Assembly: GCF_014863405.1 (NCBI RefSeq)
Contig: NZ_JACZZA010000012.1
Coordinates: 124,001-188,000 of the forward strand
Length of the DNA stretch: 64,000 nt
Source of the DNA: Dyella acidiphila
Lineage (GTDB): Bacteria > Pseudomonadota > Gammaproteobacteria > Xanthomonadales > Rhodanobacteraceae
Direction: 5' to 3'
A program made the position numbers and the translations under genes. This document shows positions 8,334 to 16,252 of the stretch, piece after piece. Under the pieces are notes generated by a model. The model ran no database searches, was not told where the DNA came from, and saw nothing but the letters and a program-made list of their open reading frames with translations. Numbering within the stretch: position 1 is the first letter of the stretch; every line of letters begins with the position of its first letter.

Positions 8334-9026
8334 TTATTCCACGCCGCGCAGGCGGGCTACCATGCCGACCGAGGCAATCAACGCGCTCGACAGCACGCGC
8401 AGATCCATCGGCATATGGCGGCGGCGCACATCCAGCAGCAATACCGCGCGCATCTCATCGCTGTGGTTCCACACCTCGTGCGGATAGGTGTCGTCCCACA
8501 GCAGATGCTGGCCGTCGCCGATGCGGTGTTCATGATCGTTCAACGCCAGCACTGCCGCTGGCCGCCCTTCGGGGTCCACCGGTACGGACAGGCCCAGCTG
8601 AAAGCGCAGGATGCCGCGGAACGGCCCGCGATGACGCGGAATATGCTTGCGCGGTGCCAGGAACGAGAAGCTTGCCGACAACACATCCGGTGACGCCGCC
8701 AGAATCTGCGCCAGGCTTGGGCAGGCCGCCATGTTGCGCTCGACCTCGGTGCCGTACACCTTCAGGATGAACAGCCGCCAGTCCTTGCCGTCATTGGCCG
8801 AGATCGGCGCCTGCGCAGGCATGATCTCGTGAAAGCGCGGCACACTCTGCATCCGCTGCGCGGCGATCGCCAGCGCCTCTGAGCGGATCGCGGACCAGCC
8901 ATCGATGAACTTGGCGGCATCGGGAAAATACATGCCGGCATCCAGGACCGGCGGGGTAGTGATGCGTGCATCGTAGATGCGGCGTACTGCGTTGGCTGAC
9001 AGGTCATACAACAGGCTCATGCGCAA
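8334..9026 (-). CDS. Aspartyl/asparaginyl beta-hydroxylase family protein, LpxO-like
   Basis: A 230-residue Fe(II)/2-oxoglutarate dioxygenase. The core signature is visible near residues 125-200: APRKHIPRHRGPFRGILRFQ, then HLLWDDTYPHEVWNHSDEMR, supplying the metal-binding His residues and the Arg that grips 2-oxoglutarate. In this family LpxO hydroxylates the secondary acyl chain of lipid A, and others hydroxylate Asp/Asn or sphingolipid-like substrates, so LpxO-like is a best guess. There is no obvious membrane helix. The gene is followed by the palindromic repeat at 8281. ATGs at 9026 and 9020 are both possible starts. Confidence 0.78.
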   Translation of the reverse strand: MRMSLLYDLSANAVRRIYDARITTPPVLDAGMYFPDAAKFIDGWSAIRSEALAIAAQRMQSVPRFHEIMPAQAPISANDGKDWRLFILKVYGTEVERNMAACPSLAQILAASPDVLSASFSFLAPRKHIPRHRGPFRGILRFQLGLSVPVDPEGRPAAVLALNDHEHRIGDGQHLLWDDTYPHEVWNHSDEMRAVLLLDVRRRHMPMDLRVLSSALIASVGMVARLRGVE

Positions 9027-9287
9027 AGTTGCCTATCGCAGGTGGGTCCAGGGGGGGCCGTGACCGCTTCGTCAACGCAGTGTAGCGCCCGGTTTCCGGC
9101 AGCGTCATGGCCCTGATGTCGTGGCGCAAACGCATGCCATCCAGGGACAACGAGCCAGCGTTTGCAGCGTTGACCAGCACCGGCTGCCCGGACAGGGAAC
9201 ATACATGGCGCAGCAACAGCGCATGACAAAGCTCACTTCATTGCCATGCCGGCCTTGCGCACCATGTGCGGCAGGGAGGGGATACTC

Positions 9288-10025
9288 ATGCAGGCATTGT
9301 TTCCGTACGGACTGGATGCGCCACCGGTGGTGCGCAACCTGGCACTGTGTTCGCTGGCCTGCTGGCTGGTGTTTGCGCTGAGCTTTACGCACTGGCTGCC
9401 GATCATCATCAACGGCATGCAATGGCCGGCGCTGAGCTTCGGCTTCGGCGCCTTCGCCATGCTCTGGAGCAGCCGCTACGGCAAGCTGCGCCGGCGCGAA
9501 CAGCTGCTCGACCGCCTGCACTGGCGGGGCGACGAGCAGGTGCTGGATATCGGCTGCGGGCGCGGTCTGCTGGCGGTGGCAGCCGCGCGGCGCGTACCGG
9601 GCGGCCAGGTTACCGGCGTGGATATCTGGCAGCACGAAGATCTCAGCGGCAACGGCGCCGAGGCCGTCGCGGCCAATGCGGCGCGGGAAGGCGTCGCGCA
9701 GCGGGTCAGCACGCGCACTGCCGATATGCGCGAGCTGCCCTTTGGCGATGCGAGCGTGGATGCGGTGGTGAGCTCGGCCGCCATCCACAATATCTACAAC
9801 GCCGAAGGCCGCGCCCGCGCCATCGACGAAATCGCCCGGGTGCTGCGTCCCGGCGGCCAGCTGCTGATCGACGATATCCGCCATCTGCCGCAATACGCAG
9901 CACGGCTGCGCGCCGCCGGTTTCGAGCTGGCCCTGCAACGCGATGCGCGCGGCCTGTTCTGGCGGTTGATCAGCATCGGCCGTCTCGCGCCGGGCACCCT
10001 GGTAGGGCGCAAGCCCTTGCGCTGA
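9288..10025 (+). CDS. Membrane-anchored class I SAM-dependent methyltransferase
   Basis: A 245-residue protein. Two hydrophobic segments in residues 10-60 suggest a membrane anchor. The methyltransferase fold follows: motif I VLDIGCGRGLLAVA near residue 85, the acidic end of strand 2 in VTGVDIW, and motif IV around AVVSSAAIHNIYN. I chose ATG at 9288 because a strong Shine-Dalgarno (GGGAGGGG, 9274-9281) lies six bases upstream; the earlier in-frame ATG at 9246 lacks one. The substrate is unknown. It converges on the diguanylate cyclase gene, the two stop codons lying in one palindrome. Confidence 0.82.
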   Translation: MQALFPYGLDAPPVVRNLALCSLACWLVFALSFTHWLPIIINGMQWPALSFGFGAFAMLWSSRYGKLRRREQLLDRLHWRGDEQVLDIGCGRGLLAVAAARRVPGGQVTGVDIWQHEDLSGNGAEAVAANAAREGVAQRVSTRTADMRELPFGDASVDAVVSSAAIHNIYNAEGRARAIDEIARVLRPGGQLLIDDIRHLPQYAARLRAAGFELALQRDARGLFWRLISIGRLAPGTLVGRKPLR

Positions 10026-10037
10026 GCCGCCGGCTCA
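10023..10037. terminator. Shared stop-codon palindrome between convergent genes
   Basis: TGAGCC (10023-10028) and GGCTCA (10032-10037) pair around GCC. The left TGA is the stop of the methyltransferase gene and the complement of the right TCA is the stop of the diguanylate cyclase gene. The stem is short and has no T-run, so it is at best a weak bidirectional terminator. Confidence 0.4.
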
Positions 10038-11201
10038 GTGGGCGGAGATCATCACGCAGTTGCGGCCGGCACGCTTGGCTTCATACAGCGCGATATCCGC
10101 CCGGCGCCGCGCCGCCATCATGTCCGGCTCGCTGCCGTGGGCGATGGCGGCACCGATGGATACGGTCAGTGAATAGCGTTCGCCGGCAATAGCGAACACG
10201 GTGCGCTCGATCGCGGCGCGAATGCGCTCGGCCAGCGCCAGCAGGTCCGATTCTTTTACCGATGGCGACAGCACCAGGAATTCCTCGCCGCCGACGCGTC
10301 CCACCAGATCACCCGCGCGCAGCATGCGGCGGATGTTGGAGACCATCTCCAGCAGCACGCGATCGCCGTCGTCATGGCCGAAGCGATCGTTGACGCTTTT
10401 GAAATGGTCGGCATCGATCAGCAGCACGCCGATCGATTCGCGTCGGCGGCGCGCCCCGGCCAGCAGCGCTTCGGACGCTTCCAGCAGGCCCAGGCGGTTG
10501 ATTACGCCGGTAAGTGGGTCGATGCGTGCCTGATCGAATAGATCGCGCTGCAGGATCTCGCTGTAGAGCAGCAGAAAGCCGATGCTGGCCAGCAGGGGCT
10601 GGATGCCGAACAGCAGCACGTAGATGCTGTTCACCTGCGAGGGCACGCTGATGCCGCCCGGCGGCACCGGCAAAGTCCACAGCCAGGCGTTGCGCCACAC
10701 CAGCAGGGCAATCGCCAGTACATATGTCCACAGCAGCAGGCATTGCGCGCGCGTTTCGCGCTTGCGGCAGCCGCCCCACAGCGCGGCGATGTTCAGCGCG
10801 TTATTGCAGACCAGGAAGAACGAGCCCCACAGCACGCGCAGCAGGTAATCCGGGTGTGCGGTACTGAAATAGGTCACCCCGATCCAGGCACCGATGCCCA
10901 GCAGCAGGGCCTCGCGCCAGCGCAGCGGCCGCTGCAGCAGCATGCGTAGGGAGATGATGGTGACCGCCTGGGCCGCGAGATTGAGCGTGTTGCCGATCAG
11001 CAAGACATGCAGCGGCGAAATGCTGGTGCCGAAGGCCAGGATCAGATCGCTGCCGGCTTCCATCAGCAGCGCCGCGGCGCGCAGGCGCAGGCCATTGATC
11101 GCATGGCTGCTGGCGTCGTGCGTGCCAAACCAAAGCATCAGCGCCAGTACCAGGGCCTGGCCGCCATTGATAAGCGATAGTGTCTCGACGTTTAACTGCA
11201 T
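10035..11201 (-). CDS. Membrane diguanylate cyclase (GGDEF protein)
   Basis: A 388-residue protein. Residues 1-215 hold about seven hydrophobic segments, a membrane sensor without a recognised domain name. Residues ~225-385 form the GGDEF domain: the catalytic loop is GGEEF (VGRVGGEEFLVL), a fully active variant. The product-inhibition I-site RxxD is present as RAGD exactly five residues before GGEEF. The substrate-binding segment DADHFKSVNDRFGHDDGD is intact. It should make cyclic di-GMP from two GTP at the inner membrane in response to an unknown signal, with feedback inhibition. It stands alone, converging on the methyltransferase gene. Confidence 0.92.
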   Translation of the reverse strand: MQLNVETLSLINGGQALVLALMLWFGTHDASSHAINGLRLRAAALLMEAGSDLILAFGTSISPLHVLLIGNTLNLAAQAVTIISLRMLLQRPLRWREALLLGIGAWIGVTYFSTAHPDYLLRVLWGSFFLVCNNALNIAALWGGCRKRETRAQCLLLWTYVLAIALLVWRNAWLWTLPVPPGGISVPSQVNSIYVLLFGIQPLLASIGFLLLYSEILQRDLFDQARIDPLTGVINRLGLLEASEALLAGARRRRESIGVLLIDADHFKSVNDRFGHDDGDRVLLEMVSNIRRMLRAGDLVGRVGGEEFLVLSPSVKESDLLALAERIRAAIERTVFAIAGERYSLTVSIGAAIAHGSEPDMMAARRRADIALYEAKRAGRNCVMISAH

Positions 11202-11691
11202 CGTGAGATCCCGGCGCCGAACTCCCTCGATCGCGCTCTAGTTCCTGCCTGGTGACGTGTCGCAAACGCGTGGCAGGCGTCTGCGAGGCCGCCAGCGTTC
11301 AGTGCCTTTCTATGCCTGATGCCATCAACATGCTGCGGTTTCCCTCCGATATCTGTGAACGGGTGGGTAAGCGGGCTGCAGCGTCATCCGGCCAGCTCAT
11401 TCAGAAATGACGGCACGTGCCCGCCGAAAGATTAGGCAAGGAGCGTGCCATGCGCGACTCCGGGCCGATCAAACGGACGTCCAAATCGCATGGAACGCCC
11501 ACAGGCTGTCGTGGCGCTTCCGTGGCGGCGTGGAGCGCCTGGGCGCCCGCTAGCCGCAGGCGCCGGCCGGTTACGAGAGGGGCCAGGTCTGGAGGCAGAT
11601 GCGGCCGGAGGGGCAGGGAGCAGGCAAGGTGCCGGGCGCGCGCAGCGTCACTTTTCCCGAAATTCCGTCGGCCCGATGGGGCCGGCATGGC
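11202..11691. other. Intergenic region; no gene supported
   Basis: These 490 bases separate the 5' end of the diguanylate cyclase gene from the 3' end of kup. Short open frames occur on both strands, but their composition is low-complexity Arg/Ala/Gly and none has a ribosome binding site. The left part should hold the cyclase promoter. I see no T-run terminator for kup and no structured RNA that I recognise. Confidence 0.5.
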
Positions 11692-13566
11692 TCAGATCGA
11701 AATCTGGCGGCCGATATCCACCACCTGGTCGGCCGGGATGCGCAGGTAGTCGGTGACGCGTGCGCAGTTGCGCAGCATCGCCGCGAACAGCACGCGGATC
11801 CAGCGTGGCAGGCGGTGGGGGCCATCGCGCGCGACGATCTTTTCCATGCCCACGAAATAAGTGAGTTTGCGCGGATCGATCGGGCAGCCGTGGGTGGCGA
11901 TCTGCGCCATCAGGGCCGGCATGTCCGGTCGCTCCATAAAGCCGTAGCGAGCGGTGATCGACCAGAAATTCGGGCCGATCTCCGACAGCGCCAGCCGCTC
12001 CTTCGGCGCGATATACGGGGTGGAAGCGATATCCAGCGTCACCGCCAGCACCCGCTTATGCAGCGCCATGGTGTGCTTCACGTACAACTGCATCACCGGC
12101 GGGGTGGTGGCCTTGGCGCGGGTGAGGAACACGGCGGTACCGGGTACGCGCGCGATGCCGCTGTGGGTGAGCTCGTCCAGGAATGCATCCACCGGGACCG
12201 GATCCTCGCTGAGGCGCGCGCCCAGCGCCACGATGCCGCGGTGCCAGATGAACATCACCAGGTAGACCAGCGCGGCCAGCAGCAGCGGCACATAGCCGCC
12301 ATCGAACAGCTTGAGCATGTTGGAGGCGAAGAACGAGGCATCCACCACCAGGAAGCAGCCCGCCACCAGCGCACTCACCGCCAGGCTCCATTTCCAGATT
12401 TCGCGCATGGCGATAAACAGCAGCATGGTGGTCATCAGCATGGTCGCCGACACCGCGATGCCGTAGGCGGCGGCCAGGTTGTCAGATTTGCGAAAGCCTA
12501 GCGCGAGCCCGATCGTCACCAGCATCAGCAGCCAGTTCACCGCGCCTACGTAAATCTGGCCGTAGCCCTCCTGCGAGGTTTGCGAGACTTTCAGCCGCGG
12601 CATCCAGCCGAGCTGGATCGCCTGGCGGGTCATGGAAAACGCACCGGTGATGATCGACTGACTGGCGATGATGGTGGCGATGGTCGCCAGGATCACCAAT
12701 GGCAGGGTCAGCGTGGCCGGGCACAGGCGGTAGAAGATATTGCCGGCAGTAGGCGCGCCGGCCAGCACGATCGCGCCCTGGCCGGCGTAGTTCAGCACCA
12801 GGCTGGGAAATACCAGCGTCGACCACGCCAGCTTGATCGGCCCCGCGCCGAAATGGCCCATGTCCGCATACAGCGCCTCGGCGCCGGTGACACACAGGAA
12901 CACGCCGCCCAGCACCAGGAAGCCGGAGCCGCCGCTATGAAACAGATAAGTCAGCGCGTAATAGGGATTGAGCGCCCACAGGATCGCCGGGTGCTTCACG
13001 ATGCCCCACACGCCAAGCAGGGCCATGGTGAGAAACCACAGCGCCATGATCGGCCCGAAGGCGCGCCCGATCCGCGCCGTGCCCAGCGGCTGCAGGGCGA
13101 ACAGCGCCAGCAGGATCAGCACTGTCAGCGGCAGCACGTACGGATGCAGCGAAGGCTCCACGATATTCAGGCCTTCCAGTGCGGACAGCACGGAAATCGC
13201 CGGGGTGATCGCCCCATCGCCGTAAATCAGCGCTGCGCCGAACAGGCCGGCGGCCACAATCAGCGGCCGTTTGTTGCGCTTCACGCCGAGCAGCGCCATC
13301 AGGGCCAGGATGCCGCCCTCGCCGTCGTTGTCGATGCGCATGGCGAAGCCCGCGTACTTGATCGTGGTCACCACGATCAGGGTCCAGATCAGCAGCGAAA
13401 TCACACCGTAGATGGTGTGCGGGTTGTCGCCGCCGGTCATGTCCAGCACGGTCTTGAAGGTATACAGCGGGCTGGTGCCGATATCGCCGAACACCACCCC
13501 CAGCGCTCCGACCCCGGCAAGCAGCATGGCCGGCTTTTTCAACGGGTTTGCAGCGGCTTCCGTCAT
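11692..13566 (-). CDS. kup: Low-affinity potassium uptake transporter Kup
   Basis: A 624-residue protein of the KUP/HAK/KT family. The N-terminus GALGVVFGDIGTSPLYTFKT is the family hallmark in helix 1, followed by DGEGGILAL and GDGAITPAISVLSALEG further in. About twelve membrane helices fill residues 15-460 and a hydrophilic cytoplasmic tail fills the rest, both normal for the family. Kup imports K+ together with H+ and matters in acidic, K+-replete or hyperosmotic conditions. The gene is divergent from dps with a 169-base gap. No KdpD-type regulator or c-di-AMP element is visible nearby. Confidence 0.96.
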   Translation of the reverse strand: MTEAAANPLKKPAMLLAGVGALGVVFGDIGTSPLYTFKTVLDMTGGDNPHTIYGVISLLIWTLIVVTTIKYAGFAMRIDNDGEGGILALMALLGVKRNKRPLIVAAGLFGAALIYGDGAITPAISVLSALEGLNIVEPSLHPYVLPLTVLILLALFALQPLGTARIGRAFGPIMALWFLTMALLGVWGIVKHPAILWALNPYYALTYLFHSGGSGFLVLGGVFLCVTGAEALYADMGHFGAGPIKLAWSTLVFPSLVLNYAGQGAIVLAGAPTAGNIFYRLCPATLTLPLVILATIATIIASQSIITGAFSMTRQAIQLGWMPRLKVSQTSQEGYGQIYVGAVNWLLMLVTIGLALGFRKSDNLAAAYGIAVSATMLMTTMLLFIAMREIWKWSLAVSALVAGCFLVVDASFFASNMLKLFDGGYVPLLLAALVYLVMFIWHRGIVALGARLSEDPVPVDAFLDELTHSGIARVPGTAVFLTRAKATTPPVMQLYVKHTMALHKRVLAVTLDIASTPYIAPKERLALSEIGPNFWSITARYGFMERPDMPALMAQIATHGCPIDPRKLTYFVGMEKIVARDGPHRLPRWIRVLFAAMLRNCARVTDYLRIPADQVVDIGRQISI

Positions 13567-13735
13567 AGAACGTCTGCACCTGTCGCATAGGTGCCGGGCA
13601 GTCTAACCAACCCAGATGACATTCGCGGTGAAAACGCCATGAGCGGTTGCCAGTGTCATCGCGCTGGCCTATGGTCTTCAGGATGCCGATGCCCGGCCCC
13701 TGACGACAACCCCACCCGAAACGAGAGAAACAGCC

Positions 13736-14263
13736 ATGGCCAAAGCCGATAAAGCCAGTAAAGCCAAGCAGCTGCGCAAGGCGCCGTTGAAGACGCCCAG
13801 CGCGCTCGGCGACAACGCGCGCCGCGATATTTCCGCCGAACTCAATGCGCTACTGGCCGACACCTTCACGCTCTACCTGAAGACCAAGAACTTCCACTGG
13901 CATATGAGCGGCGCGCATTTCCGCGACTATCACCTGCTGCTGGACGAGCAGTCCGACGAGATCTACGCCATCACCGACCCGATCGCCGAGCGCGTGCGCA
14001 AACTCGGCGGCGTGACGCTGCGTTCCATCGGCCAGATCGCCAAGCAGCAGCGCCTGTCCGACAACAATGCCGATTACGTGACGCCGGCCGACATGCTGGC
14101 CGAGCTGCGCGAGGACAATGCGCGCTTTGCCGACTACATGCGCAAGACCCACGAGCTGTGCGACGAGTATGGCGACGTGGCCACCGCCAGCCTGCTGGAA
14201 AACTGGATCGACGAAGCCGAGAAGCGGGTGTGGTTCCTGTTCGAGACCGGGCGCAATAGCTGA
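13736..14263 (+). CDS. dps: Dps family DNA-protecting ferritin
   Basis: A 175-residue mini-ferritin. The ferroxidase-centre segment TKNFHWHMSGAHFRDYHLLL, followed by DEQSDE, supplies the inter-subunit His, Asp and Glu ligands. The N-terminal ~20 residues are rich in Lys (AKADKASKAKQLRKA), the kind of flexible tail that lets E. coli Dps bind DNA, so this protein probably coats DNA as well as storing iron. It uses H2O2 to oxidise Fe(II), limiting Fenton damage in stationary phase or oxidative stress. A hairpin follows the stop. No OxyR-like site could be confidently placed upstream. Confidence 0.95.
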   Translation: MAKADKASKAKQLRKAPLKTPSALGDNARRDISAELNALLADTFTLYLKTKNFHWHMSGAHFRDYHLLLDEQSDEIYAITDPIAERVRKLGGVTLRSIGQIAKQQRLSDNNADYVTPADMLAELREDNARFADYMRKTHELCDEYGDVATASLLENWIDEAEKRVWFLFETGRNS

Positions 14264-14276
14264 ACCCGGCAAACAA

Positions 14277-14295
14277 AGGGCCGCATGGCGGCCCT
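14277..14295 (+). terminator. Hairpin after dps
   Basis: AGGGCCGC (14277-14284) pairs with GCGGCCCT (14288-14295) around a three-base loop, 14 bases after the dps stop. The following bases CTGTGTTTC contain only a weak T-run. It also lies 8 bases beyond the convergent DoxX-like gene's stop, so it may serve both. Confidence 0.6.
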
Positions 14296-14302
14296 CTGTG
14301 TT

Positions 14303-15118
14303 TCAGTGCACGGCCAGGTCGGCGGCGACGGTACGCCGCCGGCTCCAGGCCAGCCATGGCAGGCCGCGATAGGACTCGGTCACGATCCAGCCGGCGGCGG
14401 TGATCACGGTAGATATCAGCAAGGCGGTCCAGCCGAACCGCTGCGTGGGCACGGCCATCACCGCGGGTATCCACACCAGCACGGTGAAGATGCCCATCAT
14501 CAGCGTTTCCAGTGCGGCCGCCAGGCGCGGCAACACGGCAAACAAAATCGCCAGCCCTGCTGCGATATGCGCGGCGCCGGTGGCATAGGCCCAGCCCGTC
14601 CGGTATGGCAGCCATGCCGGCACCATGCTGGCCGTGGCAGTGCTGTAGAGCATGTGTTCCAGGCCGACCAGTGGCACGCCGAGCGCGAATACGATGCGTG
14701 CATAGCCGATCGCATGGTCGCCAGTCAGATGCATCACATAGAAGCGACGCCACGGCGCCGTGTGCGATGCATAGAGGATCCAGCTCGCCGCCAGCAGCGT
14801 GGCGATTTCGCCGGCGCCGCCCCAGTTCATTTCCTGCAGCGGTGCGGCAATTATCTGCGGCACGTGCAGTGCCAGCAGCCAGACCAAGGTGTAGAGCGTG
14901 AGCACGAACGAGGCCAGCGCCACCGTGGGCCGCACCAGCAGCCCCACGCCGCAGACGCACAACACCGTGCCTGACAGATAAGCCAGTTCCACCCGGCCGG
15001 GCAGCGCTGCCGGCACCGGCTGCCAGACAAAGGCAAAATCGCCGGAACCAAGACTCAAGCCACCCAGGGCCAGGATGGCCACGGCAAACAACACCTGGCC
15101 CATGCTTGTATCGCGCAT
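14303..15118 (-). CDS. DoxX-like multi-spanning membrane protein
   Basis: A 271-residue protein with about eight hydrophobic segments. The second half resembles DoxX/DoxD-like proteins: an ARIVFALGVPLVGLEHMLY helix, then MVPAWLPYRTGWAYATGAAH and an AGLAILFAVLPRLAA helix. I chose ATG 15118 (MRDTSMGQVLF); the same frame extends far upstream but runs antisense into the beta-lactamase gene and is not protein-like there. DoxX relatives are often tied to thiosulfate or redox stress, but a specific role cannot be stated. It is divergent from the beta-lactamase gene across 184 bases. Confidence 0.72.
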   Translation of the reverse strand: MRDTSMGQVLFAVAILALGGLSLGSGDFAFVWQPVPAALPGRVELAYLSGTVLCVCGVGLLVRPTVALASFVLTLYTLVWLLALHVPQIIAAPLQEMNWGGAGEIATLLAASWILYASHTAPWRRFYVMHLTGDHAIGYARIVFALGVPLVGLEHMLYSTATASMVPAWLPYRTGWAYATGAAHIAAGLAILFAVLPRLAAALETLMMGIFTVLVWIPAVMAVPTQRFGWTALLISTVITAAGWIVTESYRGLPWLAWSRRRTVAADLAVH

Positions 15119-15302
15119 ATGCACTCTCCGCCGATTACCGCCCTCGATCTCGCCATGCCGTGGCGCGCAGGGCAAGAGCCAATTGCGCGTCTTGCGTCGA
15201 TACCAAAGACGGCGATTGCCCCGCTTTTGCCCGAACTTCCCCTGCGTACCGCCTGCATGCGTCACTAGCATGCGGCCACCACAGCTAGCGGGAGGTGATT
15301 GC

Positions 15303-16202
15303 ATGGATCGTCGAAGCCTGTTGAAAGGAGCCCTTGCGGGCGCTGCCGTGATGGCGTTGCAGCCGCGCCTGCTGCATGCCGCGACGGCCGGTGCCGCCAC
15401 GGCGCAGCTTGCCGCGACGGCCGGTGCCGCCACGGCGCAGCTTGCCGCACTGGAACACCAGCATGGCGGGCGGCTCGGAGTAATGATGCTCAACACCGGC
15501 AATGGCCAGGGCCTTGGCCATCGCGAGCACGAACGCTTCCTGTTGTGCAGCACCTTCAAGTTGCTGCTGGCCGCCGCCGTGCTGGCGCGTGTCGATCAGG
15601 GTCGCGAACGGCTCGATCGACGCCTCACGTTCGGCAAGGATGCATTGCTCGAATATGCGCCGGTGACCAGCAAGCACGTGGCTACCGGCATGACCGTCGG
15701 CGAACTGTGCCAAGCGGCGGTGGCCTTGAGCGACAACACTGCCGCCAACGTGTTGCTGGCGCATCTGGGCGGCCCCGCGGCAGTGACGGCGTATGCACGG
15801 CAGCTGCACGATCCGGTGACGCGCCTGGATCGGATTGAGCCGGAACTCAATCGCCCCAGCCCCGATGGTTTGCACGACACCACCACGCCCGCGGCAATGC
15901 TGGCCGACCTGCAGGCGCTGACCCTGGGTAATGCCTTGTCGGATGCATCGCGCCAGCAATTGATCGCATGGCTATGCGAAACCAGCACCGGCATGCATCT
16001 GCTGCGCGCCGGTGTGCCGGGCGACTGGCGTGTCGGCGAGAAGACCGGCAGCGGTGAAACGCAGCGCAATGATGTGGTGATCCTGTGGCCGCCGCAGCGC
16101 AAGCCGCTGCTGGTGACGGCGTATTACGAGAATACGGCGGCCAGCGATGACCAGCGGGCGGCAGTGCTGGCCCAAGTCGGACGCATCGTCGCAACGCTAT
16201 GA
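15303..16202 (+). CDS. Class A beta-lactamase with Tat-type signal peptide
   Basis: A 299-residue serine beta-lactamase. All four class A motifs are present: S83-T-F-K (the S70xxK73 motif) in LLCSTFKLLL, SDN in ALSDNTAANV, ExxLN in RIEPELN (Glu166 equivalent), and KTG in GEKTGSGE. The enzyme should open beta-lactam rings in the periplasm. The start ATG at 15303 follows a strong GGGAGGTGA site. The leader MDRRSLLKGALAGAAVMALQ has the twin-arginine pattern RRSLLK, implying export of folded enzyme. Between leader and catalytic domain lies an exact tandem duplication of 11 codons. No AmpR-like regulator is adjacent. Confidence 0.94.
   Translation: MDRRSLLKGALAGAAVMALQPRLLHAATAGAATAQLAATAGAATAQLAALEHQHGGRLGVMMLNTGNGQGLGHREHERFLLCSTFKLLLAAAVLARVDQGRERLDRRLTFGKDALLEYAPVTSKHVATGMTVGELCQAAVALSDNTAANVLLAHLGGPAAVTAYARQLHDPVTRLDRIEPELNRPSPDGLHDTTTPAAMLADLQALTLGNALSDASRQQLIAWLCETSTGMHLLRAGVPGDWRVGEKTGSGETQRNDVVILWPPQRKPLLVTAYYENTAASDDQRAAVLAQVGRIVATL
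15378..15443 (+). repeat. Exact 33-base tandem duplication inside the beta-lactamase gene
   Basis: Bases 15378-15410 are repeated without change at 15411-15443. The repeat encodes AATAGAATAQL twice, in the linker after the signal peptide. The length is a multiple of three, so the frame is kept. An exact repeat points to a recent slip or to ongoing length variation. Confidence 0.9.
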
Positions 16203-16206
16203 CGCC

Positions 16207-16252
16207 GTAGGTTGGGTTATCCCGGACCGGATCCGGGGGCAACCCAACCTAG
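16207..16252. repeat. 46-base palindromic REP-like element, copy 2
   Basis: Near-identical to 8281-8326: begins GTAGGTTGGGTTATCCCGGA, centre GGATCC, ends GGGGGCAACCCAACCTAG. It fills the gap between two convergent genes, starting 5 bases after the beta-lactamase stop, and its last bases (16249-16251) are the stop codon of the second FAD monooxygenase. It can form a stable hairpin in either transcript. Confidence 0.78.
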
